DNA of 64,000 nt from Kordiimonadales bacterium (GCA_002401685.1 NVTU01000042.1:1-64000), one strand, 5' to 3'; numbered from the stretch's first letter, positions 1-8,870 are shown. Notes: generated by a model from the letters alone, not told the origin. Numbers and translations are program-made.

Positions 1-516
1 ACCGATTGACTGGGCTGCCCTGTAAAGCCGCCGCCACAACACATACCTACGGAGCGGCAAGCCGGTAACCGCACGGAATTTCTTGGTGAACAGGCTTTTC
101 GACATTCCTGCGCTGCGGGCAATAACGTCGAGTGTCACTTTCCCTTCAAGCATTGCATCCACCTCCGTGAGCGCTGCCGTCAGGCGGCCGTCTTCTGTCA
201 CAGGTTTTGCCCCGCGCAGGTAAGTTAGCCAGTCCACAAGAGACGTTGGTATATTGCCCTCGTCTGGCAACAAAGTCGGCTCAACAAAGAGAATGTCAAC
301 TGTCGTTTCCGTTTGCAGTAGCTGATGCTGCATCCTGCTTGATACCGAAACATACCTGTCCGAGAGCTGGCCATCTTCCAAGTTTACAGTCACGGACCCT
401 TGGCCTGCAAAAATAATCTGCGCGGGATAATGGCTGTGAAAGCTGGTATCCCCGGCCCGGCCGCAATAATGCGCCCAGCCGTTCGCCAGAAGTAGCTCAC
501 CTTGCCAATCAGCCAT
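1..516 (-). CDS. AraC-family transcriptional regulator (3' part cut by window edge)
   Basis: The reading frame opens at an ATG at 516 (MADWQGELLLANG) and runs for 172 codons off the left edge of the window without a stop. Residues 15-60 resemble the cupin-like sensing domain of AraC regulators, with a His-rich stretch (DTSFHSHYPAQIIFAGQG). Residues from about 125 on are a typical first AraC helix-turn-helix (LDVIARSAGMSKSLFTKKF, then GLPLRRYVLWRRL). It is therefore a DNA-binding regulator with an N-terminal ligand domain. The second helix-turn-helix should lie outside the window. It lies just downstream of the M48 protease gene on the same strand, 35 bp away, so co-transcription is possible. 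The ligand and targets cannot be read from the sequence. Confidence 0.8.
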   Translation of the reverse strand, partial: MADWQGELLLANGWAHYCGRAGDTSFHSHYPAQIIFAGQGSVTVNLEDGQLSDRYVSVSSRMQHQLLQTETTVDILFVEPTLLPDEGNIPTSLVDWLTYLRGAKPVTEDGRLTAALTEVDAMLEGKVTLDVIARSAGMSKSLFTKKFRAVTGLPLRRYVLWRRLYRAAQSIG

Positions 517-551
517 GTCTTCGTGCCCTTTCAGGTCGGTGGATCTGAGTT

Positions 552-1868
552 CTATTCAGCTTCAGATTTGGTTTCGTCTTGGTGCGCTGCTTTCCAGTCC
601 ATTGCCATTTGTACACGGGTGCGACCCGACGGATGGTCAAACAGCAAGAATTCTTCTAGCGGCGTTGGATCAAGCTTGCGGTACTTTGCTAGCTTAAGCG
701 CGATGGTGGCGAAGCCGTCCGGCTCTTTCGCTGCGTCGAGGCCAAAGGCGTCAGCCTGACTTTCATTGACCCGGATGACCGTATTAAAAACAGGCGTCAT
801 TACAAACATATAGGCGGATAGCAGCACCGAAGCGAGCGGAAGCCCGGCGATATCATCAATGCCCTTAATGCCCCAAGTTGCGCCCCACCGTTTTGTCGCC
901 CAACCAAACGCCAACGTAACAAACAGATAGCCCAAACCGAGGATTGCAGAAAACATTGCCACCATAACCAACACATGACCCAGCACATAATGCCCAAGCT
1001 CATGGCCCATCACGGCTTTAATCTCCGCCACTGTGCTTTGGTTCATCAGATTATCATTGAGGGAAATTCGCTTGGTGGCACCAAGGCCCGATACATTGGC
1101 ACTGATCCGGGTGGACTGAGCCGACGCGTCGAACATGTAAACATCGTCGAACTCAACGCCCTGGTCTTTCGCCATCGCCAATATTGCGTTTTTAACGGGG
1201 CCAGCTTCAAGCGGCGTATAAGTATTGAATAATGGGTTAATGAAGACAGGCGTGATCAACATCAACAGCGCAATAAAGCCGGCGGTAATGCCCGCGCCCC
1301 ACATCCACCATTTGGTGCCTGCTTTGCGGATAACGGCATAAAGCACTGCAATGAACAAACTGGCGCCGATGATGGCCATGATAAAACCAATCGCCTGATC
1401 CCCGAACCAGGCGCTAAAATCCTGTGTTGCCAAATCGTACTGATGCTCACGGTAAAAACTGGTGTAAATGGCCCACGGAAATGACATCACACTGCTTAAG
1501 GCAATATAGGCCGCGCTGTAAAAGACAGTTTGCAAGAAAGGCCGCTTGCTGTGGGCTTCGCACCAGTCGCGGATACGGGCCGAGAACCCGTTCCGAAGCA
1601 GCAACCACGCCACCACAATGCCGTATAGAAAACCCCACAAGATCAACCAGTAACCGCCTTCAAAGTAAGCGTCTGACTTTTCCTTTTCCGGACCGGACAA
1701 GCTTGCCAAATAGGCTTCCGTCGTTGCGTCCGGATCAAAGGGTTGCGACGCGGCCTCTTGAGCCGCTGCCTCTTGGGCAAAGGATGCCTCAGGCGTTACA
1801 GCTGCCAGCCCTACCACTGACAGAGCCAGTAGTGCCGTCAAAAATACTCTCATAAATACTGATGTCAT
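552..1868 (-). CDS. M48 family (Ste24/CAAX-type) membrane metalloprotease
   Basis: This is a zinc endopeptidase of the Ste24/M48 type, acting in or at the inner membrane. The HExxH motif is seen as GHELGH (H289, E290, H293), and the downstream glutamate lies in NESQADAFGLD, as expected for the family. Several hydrophobic segments surround the motif (around residues 70-90, 110-200, 300-340 and 350-370). The N-terminus looks like a cleaved signal peptide (MTSVFMRVFLTALLALSVV...ASFAQ). I place the start at 1868 because GGAGGGGGA lies just upstream. A longer frame from 1958 would run into the decarboxylase stop codon and lacks such a site. The 438 aa length fits the family. Its role is probably membrane protein quality control, and the substrate is unknown. 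Confidence 0.88.
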   Translation of the reverse strand: MTSVFMRVFLTALLALSVVGLAAVTPEASFAQEAAAQEAASQPFDPDATTEAYLASLSGPEKEKSDAYFEGGYWLILWGFLYGIVVAWLLLRNGFSARIRDWCEAHSKRPFLQTVFYSAAYIALSSVMSFPWAIYTSFYREHQYDLATQDFSAWFGDQAIGFIMAIIGASLFIAVLYAVIRKAGTKWWMWGAGITAGFIALLMLITPVFINPLFNTYTPLEAGPVKNAILAMAKDQGVEFDDVYMFDASAQSTRISANVSGLGATKRISLNDNLMNQSTVAEIKAVMGHELGHYVLGHVLVMVAMFSAILGLGYLFVTLAFGWATKRWGATWGIKGIDDIAGLPLASVLLSAYMFVMTPVFNTVIRVNESQADAFGLDAAKEPDGFATIALKLAKYRKLDPTPLEEFLLFDHPSGRTRVQMAMDWKAAHQDETKSEAE

Positions 1869-1954
1869 GCTTTCCCCCTCCACTACCCTGTCGCGGTACC
1901 ATGGTCGGGCACCGGTCACGGCCACTATTACGCGGCCAGCGCATATTTGCAATG

Positions 1955-3370
1955 TCACGGCAGCCTGCGCGCAATTTCAGCCACCCGCCGCCATGCGGCA
2001 GAGATGTGATCCTCCGTCGTATTCAACGGACCAACTTGGAAGCGAATAACCGGCCTACCGTGCACCACGGTGCGTGTTAGGTACGTAAAGCCATCATCAT
2101 TCACTGCCTGCAAAAGCTGATCAGAGATCGCATCGTGTTCAGCTGATGATTTCGAGTCGGGTATGTAACGAAATGTGAAAAGAGATAGATTCGGTTTCGT
2201 AACAACCTCAAAATCAGGCTCAGCACCGATGGTTTCAGCCAGCTCATCCGCCCATGCCACATGCTGCCGGATCATATTTTGCAAGCCCGAAACGCCGTAC
2301 GAGCGAATGGTAAACCATAATTTCAGCGCACGTATCCGGCGGCCAAGCTGAATACCCCAATCGCGGTAATCAGTAACAGTCTCGCCTTCACGTGTTTCCA
2401 AATAGGCCGGCAAGATCGTTAGCGTACGGATCAGCACGTCTTTTTCGCGGACAAAATGCAGCGAACAATCAAAATTTACACCCATCCATTTATGAGGGTT
2501 AAAAACGAAACTATCGGCCATCTCAATCCCAGCCATCAGCGGGCGAAATTCTGGGCAAATCATCGCACTGCCCGCCCAGGCAGCGTCCACATGAAAATAG
2601 ATGCCGTTCGCACGGGCAATATCACCGACCGCTTGCAGGGGATCAAAGGCACCCACACTGGTGGAGCCAACAGTTGCCATCACCATCGCTGGCGTAACAC
2701 CGTTTGCTTTATCCTCGGCGATCATTTCGGCCAGCGCATCTGGGCGCATAGCGTGGTCCTCGCCCGTTGGCACCAAGCGCACCGCAGCCCGGCCGAGCCC
2801 GGCCATTTTTACGGCTTTTTCCAGCGAAGAATGCGCTTCACTGCTGGTATAGAACGCAAGCTTGGGCGCATCTCGCAGACCAGTTTCATTCACTTGCCAA
2901 CCCGTCGCCCACTCACGCGCAGCGAGCACAGCACAGAATGTTGCCGAAGACGCCGTATCCTGAATAACGCCTGACCAACTGGTGGGCAGCTGCATCATGG
3001 ATTTCATCCAGTCGACCATCTGCTCCTCAAGCTCGGTCGCGGCGGGGCTGGTTTCCCACAGCATCGCATTTACACCAAGCCCGCCCATCAGCATTTCAGC
3101 CAACAGCGACGGCGGCGAGGCATTGGCTGGGAAGTAGGCAAAGAACCGAGGGTGCTGCCAGTGGGTGATGCCGGGCAGAATGATGTTTTTGAAATCATGC
3201 ATCATTGCCTCAAATGGCTCGCCCGCTGCGGGAGCGGCTGAGGGCAACTGAGCGCGAATTTCGCCGGGTTTCACCTGCGAACGCACAGGAAATTCCTGCA
3301 CATCGCCCATATAATCAGCAATCCAGTCCACCACTTGATGGCCGTATTTTCTAAACTCGCTACTGTTCAC
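1955..3370 (-). CDS. PLP-dependent aromatic L-amino acid decarboxylase (group II)
   Basis: This is a cytoplasmic pyridoxal-phosphate enzyme that decarboxylates an aromatic L-amino acid (tyrosine, tryptophan, DOPA or similar) to the amine. The PLP-binding lysine is K294 in FNPHKWMGVNFDC, the cofactor-stacking histidine is H180 in SEAHSS, and the PLP-nitrogen-binding aspartate is D262 in FHVDAAWAG. All are placed as in DOPA/tyrosine decarboxylases, and 471 aa is the usual length. Translation starts at GTG (3370) with AGGAGA eight bases upstream. It is transcribed towards the M48 gene with an 86 bp gap, so an operon is possible. Exact substrate preference is not readable. A related glutamate-type specificity seems less likely given the spacing of the AADC-type motifs. 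Confidence 0.9.
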   Translation of the reverse strand: MNSSEFRKYGHQVVDWIADYMGDVQEFPVRSQVKPGEIRAQLPSAAPAAGEPFEAMMHDFKNIILPGITHWQHPRFFAYFPANASPPSLLAEMLMGGLGVNAMLWETSPAATELEEQMVDWMKSMMQLPTSWSGVIQDTASSATFCAVLAAREWATGWQVNETGLRDAPKLAFYTSSEAHSSLEKAVKMAGLGRAAVRLVPTGEDHAMRPDALAEMIAEDKANGVTPAMVMATVGSTSVGAFDPLQAVGDIARANGIYFHVDAAWAGSAMICPEFRPLMAGIEMADSFVFNPHKWMGVNFDCSLHFVREKDVLIRTLTILPAYLETREGETVTDYRDWGIQLGRRIRALKLWFTIRSYGVSGLQNMIRQHVAWADELAETIGAEPDFEVVTKPNLSLFTFRYIPDSKSSAEHDAISDQLLQAVNDDGFTYLTRTVVHGRPVIRFQVGPLNTTEDHISAAWRRVAEIARRLP

Positions 3371-3591
3371 GGATCGCTCTCCTGCTGGCTACCTAGATAG
3401 TTATCAATAGAGCAAGGCGGGCGGGCATTCGTCAAAGGAATTCTGGCAGCCTCCCTCCACCAAAAACCGAGAAAAAGGGCCTTCATTCCTTCACAGCCCA
3501 GGCGTTAATTCGTTATTCTACTTCCCGCAAGGTCGGGATTCTGCTTTGATGCAAAATCATATTTGACTACGTGCAGTAAAGAGTGTCCAAA

Positions 3592-4140
3592 ATGAGAAAA
3601 GTATTCTGCCTCGGCTTTCACAAAACGGGCACCACCTCCATGTATTATGCCCTGGGTCTGTTAGGGTACCGTGTCTCGGGATCCTTACTGGAGAACACGT
3701 CCGATTTCGCGGTTAAACTGCATCAGAAAACGGCTGATGTTTCCCGAAAATACGATGCTTTTCAGGACAATCCTTGGCCCCTTCTCTACCGGGAAATGGA
3801 CGCTCTATACCCAGACGCTCGGTTTATCCTAACCACTCGCGATAGCGCCGCCTGGATAAAAAGTGCTGTAAAACACTTTGGCGAACGCGATACGCCGATA
3901 CGTCGATATATATACGGTGCGGGTTCGCCGCTGGGCAATGAAGAGATCTACTGCCGCACAATGCAGCGGCACAATTCAGCTGTGCGCGACTATTTTGCTA
4001 CTCGTCCCGACAAGCTCTTGGAACTGGATCTCGCGGGTGGAGAGGGATGGAAAAAGCTATGTAATTTCCTAGGGCACGACATACCCGATATACCCTTCCC
4101 GCATTCGAACAAGGCAGGCGATCCAAGCGGCCATAGATAA
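3592..4140 (+). CDS. Small sulfotransferase-family protein
   Basis: The protein begins with a PAPS-binding 5'-phosphosulfate loop (GFHKTGTTS, residues 7-15), the hallmark of cytosolic and membrane sulfotransferases. A second expected element is DARFILTTRDSAAW around residue 85, which corresponds to the 3'-phosphate-binding strand and Arg/Ser pair. At 182 aa it is shorter than many family members but matches a compact bacterial group (GFHKTGT type). ATG at 3592 is preferred over an in-frame GTG at 3583, because the purine-rich AAAGAG just upstream would overlap the latter. It probably transfers sulfate to a carbohydrate or lipid acceptor, but the acceptor is unknown. It stands alone, directly before the rimO fragment. 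Confidence 0.75.
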   Translation: MRKVFCLGFHKTGTTSMYYALGLLGYRVSGSLLENTSDFAVKLHQKTADVSRKYDAFQDNPWPLLYREMDALYPDARFILTTRDSAAWIKSAVKHFGERDTPIRRYIYGAGSPLGNEEIYCRTMQRHNSAVRDYFATRPDKLLELDLAGGEGWKKLCNFLGHDIPDIPFPHSNKAGDPSGHR

Positions 4141-4182
4141 GGGCTCTGGCTTTTTATCCCTAGCTTCTGTCTAGGTCGTTCC

Positions 4183-4257
4183 GTGAATAAGCACACATCA
4201 AAAGCTGGTTTTGTTTCGCTCGGTTGCTCGATGGCACTAGCGGACGGTGAACACACC
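4183..4257 (+). pseudogene. Decayed duplicate of the first 25 codons of rimO
   Basis: Starting from GTG at 4183 the frame reads MNKHTSKAGFVSLGCSMALA, which aligns without gaps to the start of the intact rimO at 6184 ([20 protein letters not shown]). Over 75 bases I count 18 mismatches (about 76% identity), many of them at third codon positions. After codon 25 the similarity stops and the frame continues into unrelated sequence. The first conserved cysteine (SLGC) is kept, but everything needed for function is missing, so this is a remnant and not a gene. It lies between the sulfotransferase and the TPR gene, 2 kb before the real rimO, and in the same orientation. It may mark a past insertion or recombination at the rimO start. 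Confidence 0.8.
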
Positions 4258-4298
4258 CAGAAAGCAAACAACAATCACCTCACCACCCAGACCCACAG

Positions 4299-5876
4299 TT
4301 ACTCGGCAGTAGTTTTAGTTTGCCTCAGGATTTTAGCTGCAAAGTCATCAGACATTTTCTTATCACCAACCGCTTTTGCAGTGGCAACGATCCCACGCAG
4401 CGCGTTAAGACGATTGGGAGAGCCTTTTAAAACGGCTTGATATTGTGCCAACGCGCTTGGATAATGTCCTACCTCAGTCAGCATATCAGCGTAAAGTTCG
4501 CGCGCAGGCATTACCTCGCCCGGCGTAACAGGATGCTTATCAACTCTGTCTTCGTTTGCTGCTGCAGCAGCAGCTAATTTCAGCGCGGCCTCGGTTTTTC
4601 CTTCCAAAAGCAAGATCCAGGACGCCACAACATCTGCTTGCACTTGCACCTCAACGCGCCAGTATAAGGGAGCCGTTTCGGATAGCTGTTTCTGCAAGGC
4701 TTCAATCGTTGCCAATTCCACTTTGGCTTGCTCGAGTTGTCCACTTCTGGCAGCACCGATACCGCGAGCAAAATGATGGATAGATTCTGCCCAAGGGAAT
4801 TTCTCCCACGGGAAATCCGCGATAGAAAGCGTAATCTCGCTCGCTTCTTTCCAATCTCGGCGCTCCAACGTATAGCGGGCATAAGATGACGCATACGTGA
4901 AAGCGGCTTTAAAGTTCTCAGGCGTATTTTTACCAATTTCCGACAGCTGATCCAGCAGTTGACGCGCCTCAGCATCGCGGCCAGTTTGCAGCATTGCATA
5001 CATCAAATAGTCCATACTATGCAGGCCTTCGTCATAGTGCTTTTTCAGATGCGCACGCTTGGTGTATTGCGCGGCTGATTTTACAGAATCATGGTTAGAG
5101 GCCAATGACAAATCCCACATACCAAGGCGCGTGAAGATATGAGACGGCATGTGCTGCGCATGGGCAGAGTCTGTTGCTGCAGCAGCATATTGCTTGGCAT
5201 CATCCAATGCCAAATGCGCAAGACCTGGGAAATCATAGGAATGGATGCGGTAATGCAACACACCCGGATGCTGCGGGCGGGCCTGTTGAACCATCTTCAA
5301 CAAAGCCCCGGATTTATGCTGATTTTGATATGTTTTATCAAGCGGATCCGCGGAGCCCAGTAAAGACAGCGCATAAAACACAGTGGCATCCACATCACCT
5401 GCACCATACTCTGTATGAATACCGTACATTTTTCCCGCATATATCCGCGCGCGCGGCCGATTTGTCCTAGCATCAGAACTGCTGAAAAAGCTTGAAAGCG
5501 CCCCCAAATAGGCTTTTTCGCGTGCCGTTGCTTCAAGCCCCTGCGCAACTTTTAAAAGCCTTGCGCCAGCTTCTAAATGCTCTCTTTTAGGCGGCGCCCA
5601 AAGGGGATGCCATATGCTCATGGCGGCGCCCCAATATGCCATCGCACACGTCGGCTCTTGTTTGATAATCGCTGCAAATATTTTACTGGTCTCGGGGTAT
5701 TCAAAGGAATGCAGCAACCTGACCCCTCTATTGAACTCACCCTTAACTGCTGCGCCGCAGCTATTGGCAAATTCAAAATGGGCTACTTTCGACTCTGATG
5801 CAGATACAAGCGGTGAACTAAAGCTGCTGCATAAAACCAGACAACAAGCCGCAATCCCTTTTTTAATAATCATCAT
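4299..5876 (-). CDS. Secreted tetratricopeptide-repeat protein, function unknown
   Basis: The 525 aa product has an N-terminal signal peptide (MMIIKKGIAACCLVLCSSF...SASES) and then helical repeats typical of TPR proteins, for example PETSKIFAAIIKQEPTCAMA near residue 60 and HYPSALAQYQAVLKGSPNR near the C-terminus. It matches in style a family of periplasmic TPR proteins of around 500-600 aa with a conserved AYWGAAMS segment. No catalytic motif is visible. The start is one of two adjacent ATG codons (5876 or 5873), with GGGGAAACAGG upstream. It is convergent with the rimO fragment and divergent from intact rimO. It is flanked on both sides by rimO sequence, which raises the possibility that it arrived as an insertion. 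TPR proteins usually scaffold protein contacts, and nothing more specific can be said. Confidence 0.75.
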   Translation of the reverse strand: MMIIKKGIAACCLVLCSSFSSPLVSASESKVAHFEFANSCGAAVKGEFNRGVRLLHSFEYPETSKIFAAIIKQEPTCAMAYWGAAMSIWHPLWAPPKREHLEAGARLLKVAQGLEATAREKAYLGALSSFFSSSDARTNRPRARIYAGKMYGIHTEYGAGDVDATVFYALSLLGSADPLDKTYQNQHKSGALLKMVQQARPQHPGVLHYRIHSYDFPGLAHLALDDAKQYAAAATDSAHAQHMPSHIFTRLGMWDLSLASNHDSVKSAAQYTKRAHLKKHYDEGLHSMDYLMYAMLQTGRDAEARQLLDQLSEIGKNTPENFKAAFTYASSYARYTLERRDWKEASEITLSIADFPWEKFPWAESIHHFARGIGAARSGQLEQAKVELATIEALQKQLSETAPLYWRVEVQVQADVVASWILLLEGKTEAALKLAAAAAANEDRVDKHPVTPGEVMPARELYADMLTEVGHYPSALAQYQAVLKGSPNRLNALRGIVATAKAVGDKKMSDDFAAKILRQTKTTAE

Positions 5877-6183
5877 ACCTGTTTCCCCCGCGGCCTAGGC
5901 CTGCCCATTTACATAAGAACCATCACTGTTTTATATCTTCTGCTGGAGATACGGCCAACTTTCAACAATTCTAAAGGAAGGTAAAAACATTCTTCCTTTC
6001 AAAGCCTTACTTCGTGCCTAAACGCTAGCACTCCCCGTAGCTCTATCCCTACAAAAAGCTCTTGTTCGGGTAAAATTCCATCTAAGACTGCGCTGACTTG
6101 ATGAATGACAAATATACACCGGGAATATAGGGGTTGGTGTTTCCCCAAAAATTGAGCTATACGCTGGCCAAATGGAAAAGATT
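5877..6183. other. Intergenic region between the divergent TPR gene and rimO
   Basis: About 300 bases without a credible gene. It must hold the promoters of both divergent neighbours. A weak -35-like TTGATG lies at 6098-6103, but I find no convincing -10 at the right distance. I see no repeat ends, tRNA or integrase remnant that would explain the rimO duplication. Confidence 0.4.
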
Positions 6184-7536
6184 ATGAACAAACAGACCCC
6201 AAAAGTTGGCTTCGTTTCACTCGGTTGCCCGAAGGCATTAGTGGACAGTGAACGCATCCTCACCAAGCTCCGCTCTGAAGGCTACGAGCTAACGCCAGAA
6301 TATGCTGGCGCGGACGTTGTGATCGTCAACACGTGCGGCTTTATTGACAGCGCCAAGGAAGAAAGCTTCGGCGCCATCAAAGAAGCCCTGGCTGAAAACG
6401 GCAAAGTTATTGTAACGGGGTGTCTGGGCGTTGACGAAGGCGCGGTGCGCGAGGTTGTGCCCGGTGTGCTGGCTGTAACCGGCCCACAACAATACGAACA
6501 AGTGGTTTCTGAGGTTCATAAAGCGGCACCGCAGCCGCACGACCCTTACACGCACTTGGTACCAGCGGCTGGGCTTAAGCTTACGCCCCGTCACTATAGC
6601 TATTTGAAAATATCAGAGGGCTGTAACCACCGCTGCAAATTCTGCATCATTCCAAGCCTGCGCGGTGATCTCGACTCGCGCCCTATCCGCGCCGTGCTCC
6701 GCGAAGCAGAAAAGCTGGTTGAAGCAGGCACGCAGGAAATCCTGATCATCAGTCAGGATACCTCGGCGTACGGCCTCGACCGCAAGCATGCGACCGAAGT
6801 GTGGAAAGACAAAGAAATCCGCGCGCATATGACAGACCTCGCCCGTGCGCTCGGCGATATGGATGTATGGGTGCGCCTGCACTATGTATACCCCTACCCG
6901 CATGTGGACGATATTATGCCGCTGATGGCGGATGGTAAAATTCTGCCGTATCTGGATATTCCGTTCCAGCATGCCAGCCCAAAAATTCTGCGTGCGATGA
7001 AACGCCCGGCGAACGATGCCAAAGTGCTGGAACGCATCAAAAAATGGCGCGAGATTGTACCTCAGCTGGTGATCCGCTCTACCTTCATTGTTGGCTTCCC
7101 TGGCGAAACCGAAGAAGATTTCCAGTATCTGCTCAACTGGCTTGAAGAAGCCCAGCTCGACCGGGTTGGTTGCTTCAAGTATGAGCCCGTTGACGGTGCA
7201 GCCGCCAACGAACTGCCAGACCATGTTGCGCCAGAAGTTCAGCAAGAGCGCTGGGAACGCTTCATGGCCGCCAGCCAGAAGATCTCCGCCGCCAAGCTGA
7301 AGAAACGTGTCGGCATGGAAATGGCTGTGCTCATTGACGTTGTCGACGAAGAAGGGGCCGTTGGCCGCACGTACGCAGACGCGCCTGAGATCGACGGCAA
7401 GGTGTTCCTTAAAGGCGCTACAGAATATTCAGTAGGCGACATGGTAATGGCGCATATTGATGCCAGCGACGAATATGACCTGTTTGGCCATATCGTCATT
7501 GATGATCAGGCTGAGGATGACGACTGGGACTGGTAA
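6184..7536 (+). CDS. rimO: Ribosomal protein S12 methylthiotransferase RimO
   Basis: RimO is a radical SAM enzyme that adds a methylthio group to an aspartate of ribosomal protein S12. The N-terminal UPF0004 domain carries the three auxiliary-cluster cysteines (C15 in SLGCPK, C51 in NTCGF, C80 in TGCLG). The radical SAM cluster is C147, C151 and C154 in [18 protein letters not shown], with the family signature IPSLRG. A C-terminal TRAM domain follows from about residue 375. I take ATG 6184 as the start, because the purine run GGAAAAG precedes it and the displaced copy at 4183 starts at the same codon. An in-frame ATG at 6172 is possible. Length (450 aa) is normal and no residue is missing. 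Confidence 0.95.
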   Translation: MNKQTPKVGFVSLGCPKALVDSERILTKLRSEGYELTPEYAGADVVIVNTCGFIDSAKEESFGAIKEALAENGKVIVTGCLGVDEGAVREVVPGVLAVTGPQQYEQVVSEVHKAAPQPHDPYTHLVPAAGLKLTPRHYSYLKISEGCNHRCKFCIIPSLRGDLDSRPIRAVLREAEKLVEAGTQEILIISQDTSAYGLDRKHATEVWKDKEIRAHMTDLARALGDMDVWVRLHYVYPYPHVDDIMPLMADGKILPYLDIPFQHASPKILRAMKRPANDAKVLERIKKWREIVPQLVIRSTFIVGFPGETEEDFQYLLNWLEEAQLDRVGCFKYEPVDGAAANELPDHVAPEVQQERWERFMAASQKISAAKLKKRVGMEMAVLIDVVDEEGAVGRTYADAPEIDGKVFLKGATEYSVGDMVMAHIDASDEYDLFGHIVIDDQAEDDDWDW

Positions 7537-7559
7537 GCCCAAGCCGTCACTCCTGCCCT

Positions 7560-8144
7560 TTAAGCAGCGTCGCCCGCAGCGGCCAGGGCCGCGCCGTGCA
7601 CCGCCGCTGCGATCTGGTCGGCCAGCTCACCGCTGGCGACCGCGCGGGACGTTGTTAGGCCGCCGATCAAAGTTGATAACATAGCCCAAGCCCGCGCAAG
7701 CCGTGCGTCGTCGGTGCCGCCCGCGAGGCCATCGGCGACAAGCCGGGTAATCAGCGTCATTTTTTCTTCATAGATTGCCTGCACATCAGGGCTCGCCCGC
7801 ACTACCTCGGGCGAAAGGCTTGTCATCGCACAGCCACCGCCCAGGTCAACACGGTGCGACTGGCCGAGATAATAATCCGCAAAAGCAACAATCCAGCCTT
7901 GACCATGCTCATCCCGAAACACCGGAATCGCGGCAATCACTTCATCAAGCCCCGCAGTTATGGCCGCCTCAAACGCGCGGCCCTTCGAGCCGAAGTGCGC
8001 GTAAAACGCGCCCGAGGTTACACCCGCTGATTTCGCAATTCCATCCACGCCGATGCCCGCAAAGCCGTGCGCGCGGAAACTACGCCCAGCAGCCGCCAGC
8101 ATGCGTTGGTGGGTTTGCTGCTTTTTGGTCGAGGTTTCAGCCAT
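7560..8144 (-). CDS. TetR/AcrR-family repressor
   Basis: The 194 aa protein has an N-terminal TetR helix-turn-helix (residues about 10-50, ending SAGVTSGAFYAHFGSKGRAF) and a C-terminal all-helical ligand domain with a YYLGQSHR...GGGCAMTSLSPEV segment. That segment is typical of one subgroup of TetR proteins that respond to small organic molecules. The start is set at 8144, because GGAGAGAAAG sits just upstream and itself contains the alternative ATG at 8156. It is divergent from the secreted protein at 8315. Three copies of a palindrome lie between the two genes, the obvious operators for self-repression and control of the neighbour. The ligand is unknown. Confidence 0.9.
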   Translation of the reverse strand: MAETSTKKQQTHQRMLAAAGRSFRAHGFAGIGVDGIAKSAGVTSGAFYAHFGSKGRAFEAAITAGLDEVIAAIPVFRDEHGQGWIVAFADYYLGQSHRVDLGGGCAMTSLSPEVVRASPDVQAIYEEKMTLITRLVADGLAGGTDDARLARAWAMLSTLIGGLTTSRAVASGELADQIAAAVHGAALAAAGDAA

Positions 8145-8159
8145 CTTTCTCTCCATAAA

Positions 8160-8226
8160 ATAACGATCGTTATATTTTTCTTGACAATATAACGATCGTT
8201 ACGTATTTAAATATAGTGATCGTTAT
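8160..8226. promoter_or_regulatory. Triple TetR operator array overlapping a promoter
   Basis: Three palindromes sit in 67 bases: 8160-8173 is a perfect ATAACGATCGTTAT, 8189-8202 is ATAACGATCGTTAC, and 8213-8226 is ATAGTGATCGTTAT. Their centres are about 29 and 24 bases apart. The first lies 16 bases upstream of the tetR start and the second lies inside the promoter of the plus-strand gene. They are the likely binding sites of the adjacent TetR protein. This is inferred from position and symmetry, not shown. Confidence 0.82.
8181..8209 (+). promoter_or_regulatory. Sigma-70-type promoter for the secreted protein gene
   Basis: TTGACA at 8181-8186 is followed after 17 bases by TATTTA at 8204-8209. 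The 17-base spacer contains the second TetR palindrome almost entirely, so a bound repressor would block RNA polymerase. The predicted transcript would start near 8216 and carry a leader of about 100 bases to the ATG at 8315. Confidence 0.65.
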
Positions 8227-8314
8227 ATAACACCAGATCAACAACCGCAACTGCTATCGCCTGCATAGACAAAAACACGGGCACAGCGCTAAAAATAAAC
8301 ACAAAGGACATACC

Positions 8315-8815
8315 ATGAAAAAATCACTCACCTTGACAGCACTTGCCTTGGCCGCTGTTTCCGCAGCCGGCAGTTTTAGCGCGGCTAGTGCTGAGACATC
8401 AGCGCAAACCTGCATGATCATCGGCGGTGTAGCGATCCCTAATTTCTTCGCTGAAGGCGAAGGCAAGCCGATCATCATTTCTGCAGCTCTGACCGGCAGC
8501 GTGCAGGTGGCCTCTGGTAAAATTCTTCGCCAACGAGAAACCGCGACCGGGCTTGAGATGGATATGGAGCATTATTTTGGCCGCGACGACGGCGGCGCAA
8601 TTCAAACCAAAGATACCTCGGTGCTAACTGCGATACCTGGCAAACCAGGCCGATTTATGATCGAAATCAACTATCACATTCAGCCTGCAATGAGCAGAGG
8701 CACGCTTAAAGGATACTCAGGCCAGTTCAACAGCTACGGGCTGGTAGATTTGCGCGACCCCAACAATATGGAAGGGCTGGTGCGCTATACCGGCGAGATT
8801 TGCAAATTGACATGA
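8315..8815 (+). CDS. Secreted protein of unknown function under TetR control
   Basis: A 166 aa product with a clear Sec signal peptide (MKKSLTLTALALAAVSAAG...ASAETSA, cleavage after about residue 26). The mature part is about 140 aa with alternating hydrophobic and polar residues, suggesting a beta-rich fold, and has two cysteines (TCMIIGG near the start and GEICKLT at the end) that could form a disulfide. I do not recognise the family. AAAGGA precedes the ATG at 8315. It is divergent from tetR, with three operators and a promoter between them, so it is probably the repressor's main target. A periplasmic or exported role is likely. There is no transporter next to it, which is unusual for a TetR pair. 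Confidence 0.7.
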   Translation: MKKSLTLTALALAAVSAAGSFSAASAETSAQTCMIIGGVAIPNFFAEGEGKPIIISAALTGSVQVASGKILRQRETATGLEMDMEHYFGRDDGGAIQTKDTSVLTAIPGKPGRFMIEINYHIQPAMSRGTLKGYSGQFNSYGLVDLRDPNNMEGLVRYTGEICKLT

Positions 8816-8843
8816 TTTAACGGGGCAGCCACATAGCGAAGGC

Positions 8844-8870
8844 GGGCGGCGCCACAGCTGTCCGCCGCCC
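8844..8870 (+). terminator. GC-rich hairpin after the secreted protein gene
   Basis: GGGCGGCG (8844-8851) pairs perfectly with CGCCGCCC (8863-8870) across an 11-base loop, 28 bases after the stop codon. The following sequence is pyrimidine-rich but has no clear T run, so it is a weak or factor-assisted terminator at best. Confidence 0.4.

Noticed and set aside
1424-1855. A 143-codon plus-strand frame opposite the M48 gene
   Set aside because: It lies entirely antisense to a protease with intact motifs, has no ribosome site and a composition typical of a shadow frame.
4141-4182. A possible attachment site next to the rimO fragment
   Set aside because: No direct repeat of useful length was found between the sequence before 4183 and the sequence before 6184, so integration by a site-specific element is not supported.
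6613-7245. A 210-codon minus-strand frame opposite rimO
   Set aside because: rimO is unmistakable over this stretch; the antisense frame has no domain and is a by-product of codon use.
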